Of a DNA stretch of 64,000 nucleotides, positions 35,621-45,036 are shown in pieces. Within the stretch, counting starts at the first letter, position 1. Each line of letters opens with the position of its first letter. The stretch lies in NCBI RefSeq assembly GCF_024345375.1, contig NZ_JAGQAZ010000001.1, positions 496,001-560,000 on the forward strand. Direction: 5' to 3'. The notes beneath the pieces are model-generated. The model did not search any database and was not told the DNA's origin. It worked only from the letters and a program-made list of their open reading frames with translations. Source of the DNA: Cyanobium sp. WAJ14-Wanaka (lineage in GTDB: Bacteria > Cyanobacteriota > Cyanobacteriia > PCC-6307 > Cyanobiaceae). The translations under genes were made by a program, and so were the position numbers.

Positions 35621-37477
35621 CTAGGTCCCAAGGCGGGATGCCCTGAGCCAGGGCCCGTAGGGGTTGAGACAGCCGACCAGGTTTGCTGAGGTTGGCCGAT
35701 CAAGACCATTGAGCCAATCGTGCAATTCGGGCTCAAGAGTTATTAGGGGATACCTGGCTTTGCCTCCAGCTCCGCCTTCGCCACCGCTGGCATCGCAATC
35801 AAACACAAAGCCACCCGAGCCATCGGCCGTTATCACCCCCTGCCAGGCGGATTCACCAGGCTCGCTTGGAACTGGGAAGTAGCTGGTTTGGAGGCGACCA
35901 TCTTCCCCCAGCAACTCAGGGGCCTCCAGCACCTGGCGCTGCCTTTCTCGCCACTGGGGGTGGTGCCAAGGGGTATCCCAGAGGGGAACGACCGCCGCAG
36001 GGGCCGTGGGGTCGTTGATCAAAATCTCCTGTAATTCCCGCACCGGCAGTTGGGCTGGAGGAATGCCCTTGGCCACAGCAAGGGCGGCTGCCGCACCGCT
36101 GGCCTGGCCGATGTTGAGAATCAGGGGCTGGAGCCTGGTGGCTCCGTTGGCCATGTGGCTGGAGCTGAAGCACTTATCGGCCGCCATCAGATTGTCGAAT
36201 TCGGAGCTCAGCAAAGCCCCGTAGGGGATCGTGAATGGGGTGCCGCTCCAGCGCCCTCCCCAGCGGCAACTTTTCGGCGCCAAGGGAAAGTCGCCACCTG
36301 GGTAGTGGTGGTCGTTGGCGTAGTTGCCAACGGCGATGGAGGTCACGGTTCCATCGGCACCAAGGGGCATGGGGGCGATGAAGCATCCAGCCCTGGGCGG
36401 CAATAGGTGCTGCTCGAGCACGCAGGTTTGGCCCACCAACCGCCTTCCCTCTCTCCAATAGGGCATCAGGGCCAGGGCAGAGGGCCCCTGCAGGGCTTCG
36501 GCAGCGGGGCCCTGCCCATCTGCGGGGAAGCAGTTGGCGAGTTGCAGCCAACCAGCTGAAGCCTCCTTCAGGGCATCTGCAAAGGCGAGGCTGTGGGCCC
36601 GCATCTGCCCATAGATCTCAGCACGCTGGGCTGGATCGGATTCGAACAGATCACCAAGTTGGTGGTGCCAATCATTTCCTGCCAGGGGCCAATTCAGCAT
36701 TACCAGGCCCCCGGGCAGGCGGCCATAGGTAATCGTGCGCTCCAGGCCGAAATTTTCTGAAGCGGAATCGAACGGGGCAGGTAGCTGGGGCTTGGGGTTT
36801 AGCCCCGAAGAAGGCTCTTCCTTGGCCAATTGGCCCATCACCACCCAGGTTGGCGATTGAACGGGCTGCTCCTTGAAGAAAGGATCTGTGGCCAGGGCCT
36901 GGGCGCTGGGGGCACTGGGTTCATCCCAGAGTTCCTTTGCCTCCCAGCCCAGCCGGTATGGGGCCTGGGCGAGTGGCCAGACATCGCCCTGATCACTGCC
37001 ATCGATCAGAACATCGAGGGCTATGTCGATGCCCAGGCCATCGCGCACGATTTCAACAGCCCTTATCCGGTTTCCCTGGGAGCGCACCGAGCGCAGCTCC
37101 ACCTGGGGCCACCATTGCAACAGCGCCTCCGCCCCACACCAGCGGCGCAGGATTGCCTCGGCGGTGGCGGGCCGGTAGCCAAAGCAGCTGACCCAGTTTT
37201 GATCCAGGCCCTCGGGTTCGTTGTGGGCTAGGGCCCGTAAAAATGCACCCCAAAGGCCTGTCTGCCAGGGTGTTAGCTCGTTGCCATCGGGGGCGCAAAC
37301 CCCTGCAGCACTGACCATGCCGCCCAGCCAGGGCCCCGGGGTGAGCAGCAAGGTGCGGGCCCCTCCCCTGGCTGCCTGCAATGCCGCAGCTACTCCGCCG
37401 GTGCCCCCGCCCCAGACCACCACCTGGGCCGACTCCTGGTTGCTATTGGACGGGGCCATCGTCTCTGGGGTTTGCAT
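35621..37477 (-). CDS. FAD-dependent oxidoreductase
   Basis: A 618-residue flavoprotein. The N-terminal GxGxxG motif (VVVWGGGTGGVAAALQAARG, about residues 19-38) binds the FAD ADP moiety. The pattern fits the FAD_oxidored family, members of which include membrane-associated or periplasmic dehydrogenases. C-terminal segments NLMAADKCFSSSHMANGATR and LILNIGQASGAAAALAVAKG match the FAD-closing region. There is no signal peptide. The substrate is not deducible. It is divergent from metG and convergent with the RNase gene. Confidence 0.85.
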   Translation of the reverse strand: MQTPETMAPSNSNQESAQVVVWGGGTGGVAAALQAARGGARTLLLTPGPWLGGMVSAAGVCAPDGNELTPWQTGLWGAFLRALAHNEPEGLDQNWVSCFGYRPATAEAILRRWCGAEALLQWWPQVELRSVRSQGNRIRAVEIVRDGLGIDIALDVLIDGSDQGDVWPLAQAPYRLGWEAKELWDEPSAPSAQALATDPFFKEQPVQSPTWVVMGQLAKEEPSSGLNPKPQLPAPFDSASENFGLERTITYGRLPGGLVMLNWPLAGNDWHHQLGDLFESDPAQRAEIYGQMRAHSLAFADALKEASAGWLQLANCFPADGQGPAAEALQGPSALALMPYWREGRRLVGQTCVLEQHLLPPRAGCFIAPMPLGADGTVTSIAVGNYANDHHYPGGDFPLAPKSCRWGGRWSGTPFTIPYGALLSSEFDNLMAADKCFSSSHMANGATRLQPLILNIGQASGAAAALAVAKGIPPAQLPVRELQEILINDPTAPAAVVPLWDTPWHHPQWRERQRQVLEAPELLGEDGRLQTSYFPVPSEPGESAWQGVITADGSGGFVFDCDASGGEGGAGGKARYPLITLEPELHDWLNGLDRPTSANLVGCLNPYGPWLRASRLGT

Positions 37478-37563
37478 CCAAGATTGGCAGGAGGAGGCTC
37501 GGTAGGATCCGGCCCCGGCACAGGGTCGCTCCGGCGGCGCAGCGAGCCCCCCTTATCCGCCGA

Positions 37564-39159
37564 ATGTCTTTCACACTCACCACACCCCTTTATTACGTCA
37601 ACGACAGGGCCCATCTGGGCAGTGCCTACACAACCCTCGCCTGTGATGCGATCGCCCGTTATCAGCGGCTAAAGGGAGAAGACGTGACCTTCATCACCGG
37701 CTGTGATGAACATGGCCAGAAAATTCAACGCACTGCTGAGGCCGCTGGCCTAACCCCCAAGGCCCATTGCGATCTGGTTAGTTCGGGCTACCGCGACCTA
37801 TGGGAACGCTGGCAGATCAGCAACGACCGCTTTGTCAGAACTACAGATCAAGTTCACCGCAGTGTTGTTGAGCAGTTTTTTGCAAGGGTTGAGGCCAATG
37901 GAGATGTGATTGAAGGGCGCCAGCAGGGCTGGTATTGCGTCGCCTGCGAAGAATTCAAGGACGATCCAGCTGAGGCGCCAGAGCCCAACTGCACCATCCA
38001 TCAAAAGCCCCTGGAGTGGCGCGATGAGCTGAACCTGTTCTTTCGCCTCTCCCGCTATCAGCAACAGATCGAAGAGTTGGTTGCCAAGCCAGGTTTCATT
38101 GCTCCCGCCAGTCGCCGCAAGGAGATTCAAAATTTTGTAGCCCAGGGTCTAAGGGATTTCTCCATTTCCCGGGTAAATCTTCCCTGGGGAATTCCGGTGC
38201 CAGGCCACGGGGGGCACACCTTCTATGTCTGGTTTGATGCCTTGCTGGGCTATCTCACGGCCCTATCTGCTCCAGGAGAAACCCCCTGCCTCGAGCAGGT
38301 AATCGACCACGGTTGGCCAGCCCAATTGCACGTGATCGGTAAGGACATCCTCCGTTTTCATGCTGTCTACTGGCCGGCGATGCTCCTATCGGCCGGATTG
38401 CTAATTCCCGAAAAGGTTTTCGGCCACGGTTTTCTGACTAGGGAGGGTCAGAAGATGGGCAAATCCCTGGGCAACGTGCTCGACCCTGAGGTATTGCTTG
38501 AGCGTTGCGGTCGCGATGCCCTGAGGTGGTATCTCCTGCGGGATATCCCCTTCGGAGATGACGGCGATTTCCAGCAACAGCGCCTCACCGACCTGGTCAA
38601 CAACGACCTGGCCAACACCATTGGCAATTTGCTAAACCGCACCACTTCGATGGCCAGACGCTGGTTTGCAGATGGGGTGCCGCCGGCAGTAACCGCCCGC
38701 CAGGAAAACCATCCCTTGGCCATCTCGGCCCTGGCAGCGGGTGTCACGGTTGGAGCTGCCCTGGACGATTTGGATTTTCGTCGGGCGGCCGAGGCAATTC
38801 TGCAGTTGGCCACTGCAGCCAATGGATACCTGAATGAGCAGGCCCCTTGGAAATTGATGAAGCAGCCCGGCCAAGAGGCTCAAGTTGGTGACGATCTCTA
38901 TGCGGTGCTGGAGGCCACCCGCTGGGTTGCGGTGCTCTTGGCCCCACTGCTGCCTGAGATGTCAGAGCGCATGCTCCTCCAACTGGGCCAATCGCCCTTT
39001 GGGAGTGGCCCGGTTAGCTCCGCCGCTGCTGGCCCCATTGCTAGCAAAGGCTCTCCTGCCTGGATTGCAGCCCAACGATGGGGGTTGCTGCAGCCCCAGC
39101 TGACCTTGGTGGAACCCCAACCGGTGATGCAGAGGCTGGAGCTGGAAGGGCCCCTATGA
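37564..39159 (+). CDS. metG: Methionyl-tRNA synthetase
   Basis: Charges tRNA-Met. ATG 37564 gives 531 residues beginning MSFTLTTPLYYVNDRAHLGS, where HLGS is the HIGH-type motif. The KMSKS-type loop is QKMGKSLGNV, and an ITGCDEHGQKIQ segment is also present. The connective peptide has two cysteines in CVACEEFKDDP and one in PNCTIH, a reduced zinc site. There is no C-terminal EMAP domain, as in many cyanobacteria. It overlaps lptC by four bases (ATGA). Confidence 0.96.
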   Translation: MSFTLTTPLYYVNDRAHLGSAYTTLACDAIARYQRLKGEDVTFITGCDEHGQKIQRTAEAAGLTPKAHCDLVSSGYRDLWERWQISNDRFVRTTDQVHRSVVEQFFARVEANGDVIEGRQQGWYCVACEEFKDDPAEAPEPNCTIHQKPLEWRDELNLFFRLSRYQQQIEELVAKPGFIAPASRRKEIQNFVAQGLRDFSISRVNLPWGIPVPGHGGHTFYVWFDALLGYLTALSAPGETPCLEQVIDHGWPAQLHVIGKDILRFHAVYWPAMLLSAGLLIPEKVFGHGFLTREGQKMGKSLGNVLDPEVLLERCGRDALRWYLLRDIPFGDDGDFQQQRLTDLVNNDLANTIGNLLNRTTSMARRWFADGVPPAVTARQENHPLAISALAAGVTVGAALDDLDFRRAAEAILQLATAANGYLNEQAPWKLMKQPGQEAQVGDDLYAVLEATRWVAVLLAPLLPEMSERMLLQLGQSPFGSGPVSSAAAGPIASKGSPAWIAAQRWGLLQPQLTLVEPQPVMQRLELEGPL

Positions 39160-40316
39160 GCAGCTCCCACACCTCCTTAGCAACCACATGCCTGGCCGCT
39201 GGCCTGTTCCTTAGTGGTTGCCAATTTGGTTCCACCCCGGAAACCCCAGCCCAACCCTTCTTTTTCCGGGCCCTAAAGCTTGAACAACGAGACAGGCTCG
39301 GCCAGCCGAGCTGGGCCCTTCAGAGCCCGGAGGCCCGCTACGACCTGGGCCGGCGAGTGGCCCAGGCGAGGGATCTTCAGGGCCAGCTCTTTAACCGCGG
39401 CCAGCTGCGTTATCGCCTCAATGCCACGGCAGGCACCGTGCTGAACGATGGCGAGATTGTGCAGCTGGAGGGCCAAATCAAGCTTGAGTCCTATGGCAAT
39501 AACCCCTTCACTATTAGGGCCCGAAGGGGCCGTTGGTTTCCCAACCGCAACCTCCTCGAGCTCGACTACAGACCAATTGCCACCCAGCGCAATCTCCAGC
39601 TAACTGCCAATCGCCTGCGCTTCCTAATTGACCAGGACAAGCTGGAGCTTCGGGGCAGGCCCGAACTGCAACGCAGTGGCGAAAATGCCTTGAAGCTGGA
39701 GGTTCGCTCGGCTGATTGGTTTGCGGCAAAGGGAGACTTGATGGCCCTGGGACCGGTGGTGGGAGTTCGTTCCCTGGCCAATAAAAAGGAGCAGCGGCTC
39801 ACATCTCCTTCCCTAACTGGCAACAGCATTGCCCAGAAGCTCCTGTTGGCAGCTCCGGTGCGCCTGGTAGATACGGAGAAGGGGGCCGTACTAAACGCCT
39901 TGGAAACCACCGTTGATGTGGGTCAGGAGCTGATTGTCAGTGCGCTTCCTTTCAACGGCAGCATGAAGCAGGCCCGAATCAGTGGCGGCGGTTTCCAGCT
40001 GCATTCCCGCACCCAGACCGCCATAGTCACCAGTGCTTGCTTCCTGCAGCAACCCACCGATTCCATAGGGGCTAACCGCTGCTTCTGGAATTGGCAGACC
40101 AACCAGGTCAAGGCGAGGGGCGACGTAACCCTCAAGCGCCAGGCCAATCAGCAGCTCACAAGGGCCAAACAAATCGATGGTCGCCTTGGTGACGATGGCC
40201 TGGTGGTTTTCACCAGCCCGGGGGGACGGGTCAATACCCAATTGAGGCTGCCGGCGAAATCAAAATCCCCTGCTCCCTCCCCTGCTAGGCAACAAAAGCC
40301 TCCAATTGAGCTTTGA
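39156..40316 (+). CDS. lptC: LPS export periplasmic protein LptC, extended form
   Basis: Part of the periplasmic bridge that carries lipopolysaccharide to the outer membrane. ATG 39156 overlaps the metG stop. The N-terminus is a lipoprotein signal (AAGLFLSGC lipobox, lipidated Cys near residue 24). At 386 residues it is about twice the length of E. coli LptC, as reported for cyanobacterial LptC: a first LptC domain (GEIVQLEGQIKLESYGN) is followed by more OstA-like beta repeats (LNALETTVDVGQELIVS, QVKARGDVTLKRQ). lptA, lptB and the permease are 21 kb away on the other strand. The last 32 bases overlap the convergent CCB gene. Confidence 0.85.
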   Translation: MSSSHTSLATTCLAAGLFLSGCQFGSTPETPAQPFFFRALKLEQRDRLGQPSWALQSPEARYDLGRRVAQARDLQGQLFNRGQLRYRLNATAGTVLNDGEIVQLEGQIKLESYGNNPFTIRARRGRWFPNRNLLELDYRPIATQRNLQLTANRLRFLIDQDKLELRGRPELQRSGENALKLEVRSADWFAAKGDLMALGPVVGVRSLANKKEQRLTSPSLTGNSIAQKLLLAAPVRLVDTEKGAVLNALETTVDVGQELIVSALPFNGSMKQARISGGGFQLHSRTQTAIVTSACFLQQPTDSIGANRCFWNWQTNQVKARGDVTLKRQANQQLTRAKQIDGRLGDDGLVVFTSPGGRVNTQLRLPAKSKSPAPSPARQQKPPIEL

Positions 40317-40917
40317 GCTTTTCACTCCAGCCCTCAATCCACAGCAGGTCGCTTTGGCCAAAACAGCGGGGCGACCAGCCACCCAGCAGCAGCAAACCCT
40401 CCTGACCGATGGGTTGGACAACCACTGCGGGCAATCCGGGGAGAAAGTCGTCGAACTCAGCCCGTCCTGGGTAGAGCTTTAGGTCCACCAGGGAAATGGC
40501 CCTGCCTGTGGCCATGGCCCGCTCACAAATGCTGCCTGGAATAAAGGTTTGATCAATGGCGAGCCCCCGCCGCAGTAGGGGTTCACCACGCCACAGCAGC
40601 AGTAGACAGGCCGCAGCAGAGGTGGTGAGCAACATTTGGCTACCCCAGGCCAATTCGAGCCTCAGCTGGTCGGGCAGCTCGGGCTTGATCTCCAACACCT
40701 GGTCGCCACCCAGTTCAAATTTGGCCGCAGCTTCAGGGATTGCCCTTGTCCATAGCCCAGAAACCACCAGCAGGGAAACGGCCAGCAAGCTGGCGAGAAC
40801 CCCCGCCCGCTCGAGGGGCGGCTCAAGGCTGGGCGCCAGAAATTGGTTGGTAACCGCAAGAGCAAGGCCAACCAAACCAACCCCGAGACAGACCTTGGCG
40901 GGAGTTGGCAGGCTCAT
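40285..40917 (-). CDS. Cofactor assembly of complex C subunit B (CCB2/CCB4-like)
   Basis: A 210-residue membrane protein. Two hydrophobic helices occur near the N-terminus (VCLGVGLVGLALAVTNQFLA and VLASLLAVSLLVVSGLW), followed by a soluble domain with GLAIDQTFIPGSICERAM and VVVQPIGQEGLLLLGGWSPRCF. This is the pattern of the CCB proteins that attach heme ci to cytochrome b6. It supports assembly of the cytochrome b6f complex. The 3' end overlaps lptC by 32 bases. Confidence 0.8.
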   Translation of the reverse strand: MSLPTPAKVCLGVGLVGLALAVTNQFLAPSLEPPLERAGVLASLLAVSLLVVSGLWTRAIPEAAAKFELGGDQVLEIKPELPDQLRLELAWGSQMLLTTSAAACLLLLWRGEPLLRRGLAIDQTFIPGSICERAMATGRAISLVDLKLYPGRAEFDDFLPGLPAVVVQPIGQEGLLLLGGWSPRCFGQSDLLWIEGWSEKLKAQLEAFVA

Positions 40918-40981
40918 GGAAAGGACTTAGGGGAGACAGGGAGACCGGTAGGCGGCAAACTAGAACCACGAATGGCCTGCC

Positions 40982-41668
40982 GTGCTGCCTGTGTTCCGTT
41001 CTCTCCGTCCCTGGCTAGCCCCGCTGCTGGGATTGCTTGTGGGAATTCTCCTTTTGCCCACCCCTTCCCTTGCCGTGTCGGTGTCGTCCCTGCCAGCGGT
41101 GGTGCCCGAGGAGAGGGTGATCGACACGGCCGATGTGCTTAGCCGTGCCGGCCGGGCAGATGTGTCGGATGCCCTGAGGGCATTTAACGAAGAGCATGTG
41201 GATGCCCACCTGATCACTGTTAAGCGCCTGGATTACGGGCTCAGTTTGGACAAGCTCGCCAATCAGCTACTGCAGACCTGGCTCCAGGCAGGTGCCGAGG
41301 ACAACCAACTTCTATTTTTGATTGAAACCCAAACCAACACCGCTGCAGTTGTTGAGTCTCCTGGCCTTGAGGGTCAGCTGAACAGTGGTCTCCTAACCAG
41401 TACCGCCCGTACCACCTTTGGTCAACCGATCCGTGAGGGTGGTCGATACAGGCAGGGCAGCCTTGATGGCATTGGCAGACTTTTGACTGTTCTGCAGGGT
41501 TCCGAGGATCCGGGTGAACCAGCGATAGCTGACATAAACGAGGTTCAAGTTACAAACATACCCTCAAAGGAGGAGACCTCCGAAAGCAATGCTTTCACCT
41601 GGATCATTGTGTTGTTGGTGGCAGGAACAATCGTGCCAATGCTTACTTGGTGGTTTTTTTCTCGCTAA
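40982..41668 (+). CDS. psb32: Psb32/TPM domain protein
   Basis: A thylakoid lumen-facing protein linked in other cyanobacteria to photosystem II repair and photoprotection. It is 228 residues with a GTG start, a signal peptide (LLGLLVGILLLPTPSLAVS), a TPM domain (VIDTADVLSRAGRADVSDAL, DAHLITVKRLDYG, EDNQLLFLIETQTN) and a C-terminal transmembrane helix (WIIVLLVAGTIVPMLTWWFF). It is followed six bases later by pxcA. Confidence 0.85.
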   Translation: MLPVFRSLRPWLAPLLGLLVGILLLPTPSLAVSVSSLPAVVPEERVIDTADVLSRAGRADVSDALRAFNEEHVDAHLITVKRLDYGLSLDKLANQLLQTWLQAGAEDNQLLFLIETQTNTAAVVESPGLEGQLNSGLLTSTARTTFGQPIREGGRYRQGSLDGIGRLLTVLQGSEDPGEPAIADINEVQVTNIPSKEETSESNAFTWIIVLLVAGTIVPMLTWWFFSR

Positions 41669-41674
41669 CCACCC

Positions 41675-42820
41675 ATGGGACTTACTGATTGGACAGGTGC
41701 ATTTGGACGGGCCCAGACCAGCGACCTCAGCCATAATCTGGAACGGGGCTATGAAGCTGCGCTTCTAATTCAAAGCATTGAATTGGAGCATTACAACGAT
41801 CGGGCTGTGCGCCCTGAGTTGGAACTCTCGATCCCTAAGGCATCCCAGGCCCAATTGCTGCGGCGCTTTCGCACAGCCCTGGACCTTTGCCGTCAGGCCC
41901 TCGTAACCATCGAGCCTTTCCGTCAGGAGTTCGCAGGCCAGGAGCTGCGTCAACTCCAACTGATTGAGGCGGTAGTCAGCAGGTACGACAACCAGTCACG
42001 CAGCCTGCCGACCATTAGCCGCTCACCCCAGGTATTGCCCCGCAGCCTAATTGGGGTGATGGATCAGGTGAGAAGGCAGTTGGATCCGGAAGCTGAAGCG
42101 AATGTGGTTGCAGGCTTCAGGCGCAGGCGTGACTCCACACTTGTCTCCCTGAGGATATTATTACTGCTGATCCTAGTGCCAGTTTTGATTCAGCAAATTA
42201 GTCGTACATATATTATATCGCCAATTGTTGATCAGTTTGCCCCTTCCGCACCAATCCTTAGCTATCCCAAGCCCCACCTTGAGGAGAGGGCTGTCCGTAA
42301 ATTGCGCGATTTCCAGGGGGAACTGGAGTTTGAGGCTCTCCTATCCGGAAACCCGCTCCCTACCCGAGAGCAGATGCAACATGAACTTACGAAGCGGGCT
42401 GCCGAGCTTCAGCAGGAAGCCAGTCAGGAGAGCACCCATGCAATCAAGAATGTGTTATCTGATGTGGGCGCCCTAGTTGGATTTATTCTGGTATGTGTTT
42501 TCGGGCAGAAGGATATTCAAGTCCTAAGGGGTTTTATAGACGAATTGGTCTATGGCTTAAGCGATAGTGCCAAGGCTTTCGCAATAATCTTGTTTACCGA
42601 TATCTTTGTTGGATTCCACAGTCCGGAGGGTTGGACCGTTTTGCTTGATGGTGTCGCCCACCATCTGGGACTGCCTGCTGAAGAGAACTTCATCATGCTT
42701 TTCATCGCCACATTCCCGGTTGTCTTGGCCACAATTTTCAAATACTGGATCTTCCGCTATCTCAACCGTGTATCCCCATCCTCTGTGGCAACCCTCAGAA
42801 ATATGAATGGAGGGGGCTAG
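41675..42820 (+). CDS. pxcA: Proton extrusion protein PxcA (CemA family)
   Basis: An inner-membrane protein needed for light-induced proton release and, indirectly, for inorganic carbon uptake. The 381 residues begin with a soluble helical domain, then a hydrophobic segment (LRILLLLILVPVLIQQI), an intermediate helical hairpin and further helices at AKAFAIILFTDIFVGFHSPEGW and ENFIMLFIATFPVVLATIFKYW. The FHSPEGW and IFKYWIFRYLNR motifs are typical. It follows psb32 by six bases; cobU follows three bases later. Confidence 0.93.
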   Translation: MGLTDWTGAFGRAQTSDLSHNLERGYEAALLIQSIELEHYNDRAVRPELELSIPKASQAQLLRRFRTALDLCRQALVTIEPFRQEFAGQELRQLQLIEAVVSRYDNQSRSLPTISRSPQVLPRSLIGVMDQVRRQLDPEAEANVVAGFRRRRDSTLVSLRILLLLILVPVLIQQISRTYIISPIVDQFAPSAPILSYPKPHLEERAVRKLRDFQGELEFEALLSGNPLPTREQMQHELTKRAAELQQEASQESTHAIKNVLSDVGALVGFILVCVFGQKDIQVLRGFIDELVYGLSDSAKAFAIILFTDIFVGFHSPEGWTVLLDGVAHHLGLPAEENFIMLFIATFPVVLATIFKYWIFRYLNRVSPSSVATLRNMNGGG

Positions 42821-42823
42821 GGG

Positions 42824-43366
42824 TTGGCTCTGACCATGGTCCTAGGCCCTGCCCGCAGTGGCAAAAGCCTGTGGGCCGAGCATCTAGCCAGGCAGACAGG
42901 TCTTCCTATTACCTACGTTGCGACAGGCCTCCAACCCACATCCGCCGATCCGAAATGGCAGGAGCGGGTGGATATTCACCGCAGCAGGCGGCCAGCCCAT
43001 TGGCAGGTGCAAGAAGTGGGATTTGAATTGAGTAAAGCCCTTCTAGCCCTTCCGCCCCAGATCTGTGCACTGGTTGATTCCCTAGGTAGTTGGGTTGCCT
43101 GGGGCCTTGAATTAGACGATGGATCCTGGCTCAGCCATTGCCAGGAGCTCCTGAACGCCGTTTCCGATTCCCGGGCGGAGCTGGTTTTGGTCAGTGAACA
43201 GACGGGCTGGGGGGTGGTGCCCCCTACTGCCATCGGTGGCCTGTTCCGAGATCGCCTGGGCGGGCTGGAGCAGCAGCTTGTTGAGCGCGCTCAGCAATCC
43301 TGGTTGGTGGTAGCTGGGCGGGCGCTGGACCTAGATGCCCACACATTTGTAGTGCCCAGGAGCTGA
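42824..43366 (+). CDS. cobU: Adenosylcobinamide kinase / guanylyltransferase
   Basis: Attaches GDP to the aminopropanol arm of (pseudo)cobinamide before lower-ligand joining. The 180 residues start at TTG 42824 (or ATG 42836). The P-loop is GPARSGKSLWAE, followed by ITYVATG, and the bifunctional signature region LVLVSEQTGWGVVPP is present. It works in the same pathway as CobN and supplies the cofactor of MetH. It ends four bases before trmL. Confidence 0.93.
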   Translation: MALTMVLGPARSGKSLWAEHLARQTGLPITYVATGLQPTSADPKWQERVDIHRSRRPAHWQVQEVGFELSKALLALPPQICALVDSLGSWVAWGLELDDGSWLSHCQELLNAVSDSRAELVLVSEQTGWGVVPPTAIGGLFRDRLGGLEQQLVERAQQSWLVVAGRALDLDAHTFVVPRS

Positions 43367-43370
43367 GCCC

Positions 43371-43853
43371 ATGCCCCAGGTTGTCCTGTTTCAACCCCAG
43401 ATCCCCCCCAATACCGGCAATGTGGCCCGCACCTGTGCGGCCACAGGCACCGAACTACACCTGGTGGAGCCCCTTGGCTTTGCCATTGATGATCGCCAGC
43501 TGAAGCGGGCAGGTCTTGATTACTGGCCCCTGGTGTCGCTGCAAAGCCATGCCAGCTGGGGAGATCTAAATTCAGTGCGCCAGAACCGCGGCGGCCGGCT
43601 TGTGGCCCTCAGCAGCCATTCAACCGATGTCTACAGCGATTTTTGCTTCGAGCCAGATGATTGGCTTCTGTTTGGAAGGGAGACAGAGGGACTGCCTGCG
43701 GAGTTGATCGGGCAGGCCGATTGCTGCCTCACCATCCCCATGGCCCAGTCAAGGGCCGTGCAGGCAGGCGGGGTGCGCAGTCTGAACCTCTCTGTGGCGG
43801 TAGGGGTCGTGCTGTTTGAGGCCATACGCCAACTTGGGAACAGATCGGCCTAA
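43371..43853 (+). CDS. trmL: tRNA (cytidine/uridine(34)-2'-O)-methyltransferase
   Basis: A 160-residue minimal SPOUT methyltransferase that 2'-O-methylates the wobble base of tRNA-Leu isoacceptors. The knotted fold motifs are NTGNVARTCAATGTELHLVEP near the start, LLFGRETEGLP in the middle and RSLNLSVAVGVVLFEA at the end. The length is normal for TrmL. Confidence 0.93.
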   Translation: MPQVVLFQPQIPPNTGNVARTCAATGTELHLVEPLGFAIDDRQLKRAGLDYWPLVSLQSHASWGDLNSVRQNRGGRLVALSSHSTDVYSDFCFEPDDWLLFGRETEGLPAELIGQADCCLTIPMAQSRAVQAGGVRSLNLSVAVGVVLFEAIRQLGNRSA

Positions 43854-43996
43854 ATCCTGTGCCTGAAAGGCTTTGTGGCCATTTTTGAGCCCAATCACAA
43901 CTGCTTGTTCTTGCGAAATATGGTTCATTGGATTACCGTTCCGCCAACTCAGGGCGTTTGGCTTCTCTTTGAGTCTTGTCCATTGGGGAAATTTGT

Positions 43997-45019
43997 ATGA
44001 AGCCTTGGCGAAGTTGTCTATCAGTTTTGATTCCAGTCTCCGTGGCCATGCCGGCCATGGTTGGAGCCCTGACCCCTCCCGCTTCACCCAAAGCCTCCGT
44101 TGAGGTTCTGTTGGCGGCCCTACCCGCTGCCAGTGCTGACAAGGTCTGGGTCAAGGTGACCCAGCCCCTAGGTATCGAAGACCTGTCGCTCCGTCTGCGA
44201 CTCAGTGCCAGCAAACTGGCCGAGCTCAACGAAGTTCTTCCTGACCATCGCTTCAATCCTGGTGATTGGCTGGTCGTTCCCGCAAAGCAATCTGCCCAGA
44301 TCCGACGCCTAATATCCGTTGATGCCTCCGAGCTGCGTCGCACGCCCCCCCTTGCCGAACTCCCTCCCGTTGAAGAGGGTCCTGTAGTTCGCCTTGGCGA
44401 CAACCTAAAAAAAATTGCCATTCGCTACGGCGTAACGCTCCAGCAACTTCTGCAGCTCAACCCAAGCCTTGATGCTGCAAAGCTTGTGGTGGGCAGCGAA
44501 ATTAAGATTGCCCAGGCCTACCCTGGCCGGCCCCGGCTGATCCTGGGCCTCCAGCCGACCGGCAGTGGTGGCATCAGCTGGCCTGAGCTGCCCACCTTTG
44601 GAAATTCTGATCGCCCCTTCGGGGCAGAGAGCTCCGAAACTGGGTGGGCATGGCCAACCAAGGGCATGTTCAGCTCCGGCTACGGCTGGCGTTGGGGGCG
44701 GATCCACAAGGGAATTGACATCTCAAACAACGTAGGCACTGCGATCGTCGCTGCCAAAGCCGGAACAGTTGTGTTTGCGGGTTGGGATGACGGTGGTTAC
44801 GGTTACAAGGTGCTTCTTCGTCACGAAGATGGCAGTGCTTCCCTCTACGCGCACAACAGCCGCATCTCGGTTCGGGTTGGCCAGAGTGTGGAGCAGGGCG
44901 CCCTTATCTCCTATATGGGCAGTACTGGGCGAAGTACTGGACCGCACCTGCATTTTGAAATCCATCCCCCAGGCAGAGGCGCGATGAACCCGCTCCAATT
45001 CCTGCCACCTCGCGCCTGA
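43997..45019 (+). CDS. LysM and M23 (LytM) peptidase, secreted
   Basis: A periplasmic murein-binding endopeptidase or amidase activator. ATG 43997 has GGGGAA about six bases upstream and gives a signal peptide (LSVLIPVSVAMPAMVGA). One weak LysM-like unit (about 60-95) and a clear LysM (about 135-175; VRLGDNLKKIAIRYGVTLQQ) precede the M23 domain. Its zinc ligands are in IHKGIDIS (H) and the C-terminal TGPHLHFEIH (HxH); the second ligand Asp is in the GIDIS segment. The motifs look intact, so it may be an active enzyme. tRNA-Met begins 17 bases after it. Confidence 0.9.
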   Translation: MKPWRSCLSVLIPVSVAMPAMVGALTPPASPKASVEVLLAALPAASADKVWVKVTQPLGIEDLSLRLRLSASKLAELNEVLPDHRFNPGDWLVVPAKQSAQIRRLISVDASELRRTPPLAELPPVEEGPVVRLGDNLKKIAIRYGVTLQQLLQLNPSLDAAKLVVGSEIKIAQAYPGRPRLILGLQPTGSGGISWPELPTFGNSDRPFGAESSETGWAWPTKGMFSSGYGWRWGRIHKGIDISNNVGTAIVAAKAGTVVFAGWDDGGYGYKVLLRHEDGSASLYAHNSRISVRVGQSVEQGALISYMGSTGRSTGPHLHFEIHPPGRGAMNPLQFLPPRA

Positions 45020-45036
45020 TAGAATCGAACTTCAGC

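Noticed and set aside
35605-35630. Hairpin TGGGAACC/GGTCCCA after the RNase II gene as a terminator
   Set aside because: Seven pairs with a bulge but no T-run, and it overlaps the end of the convergent FAD oxidoreductase gene.
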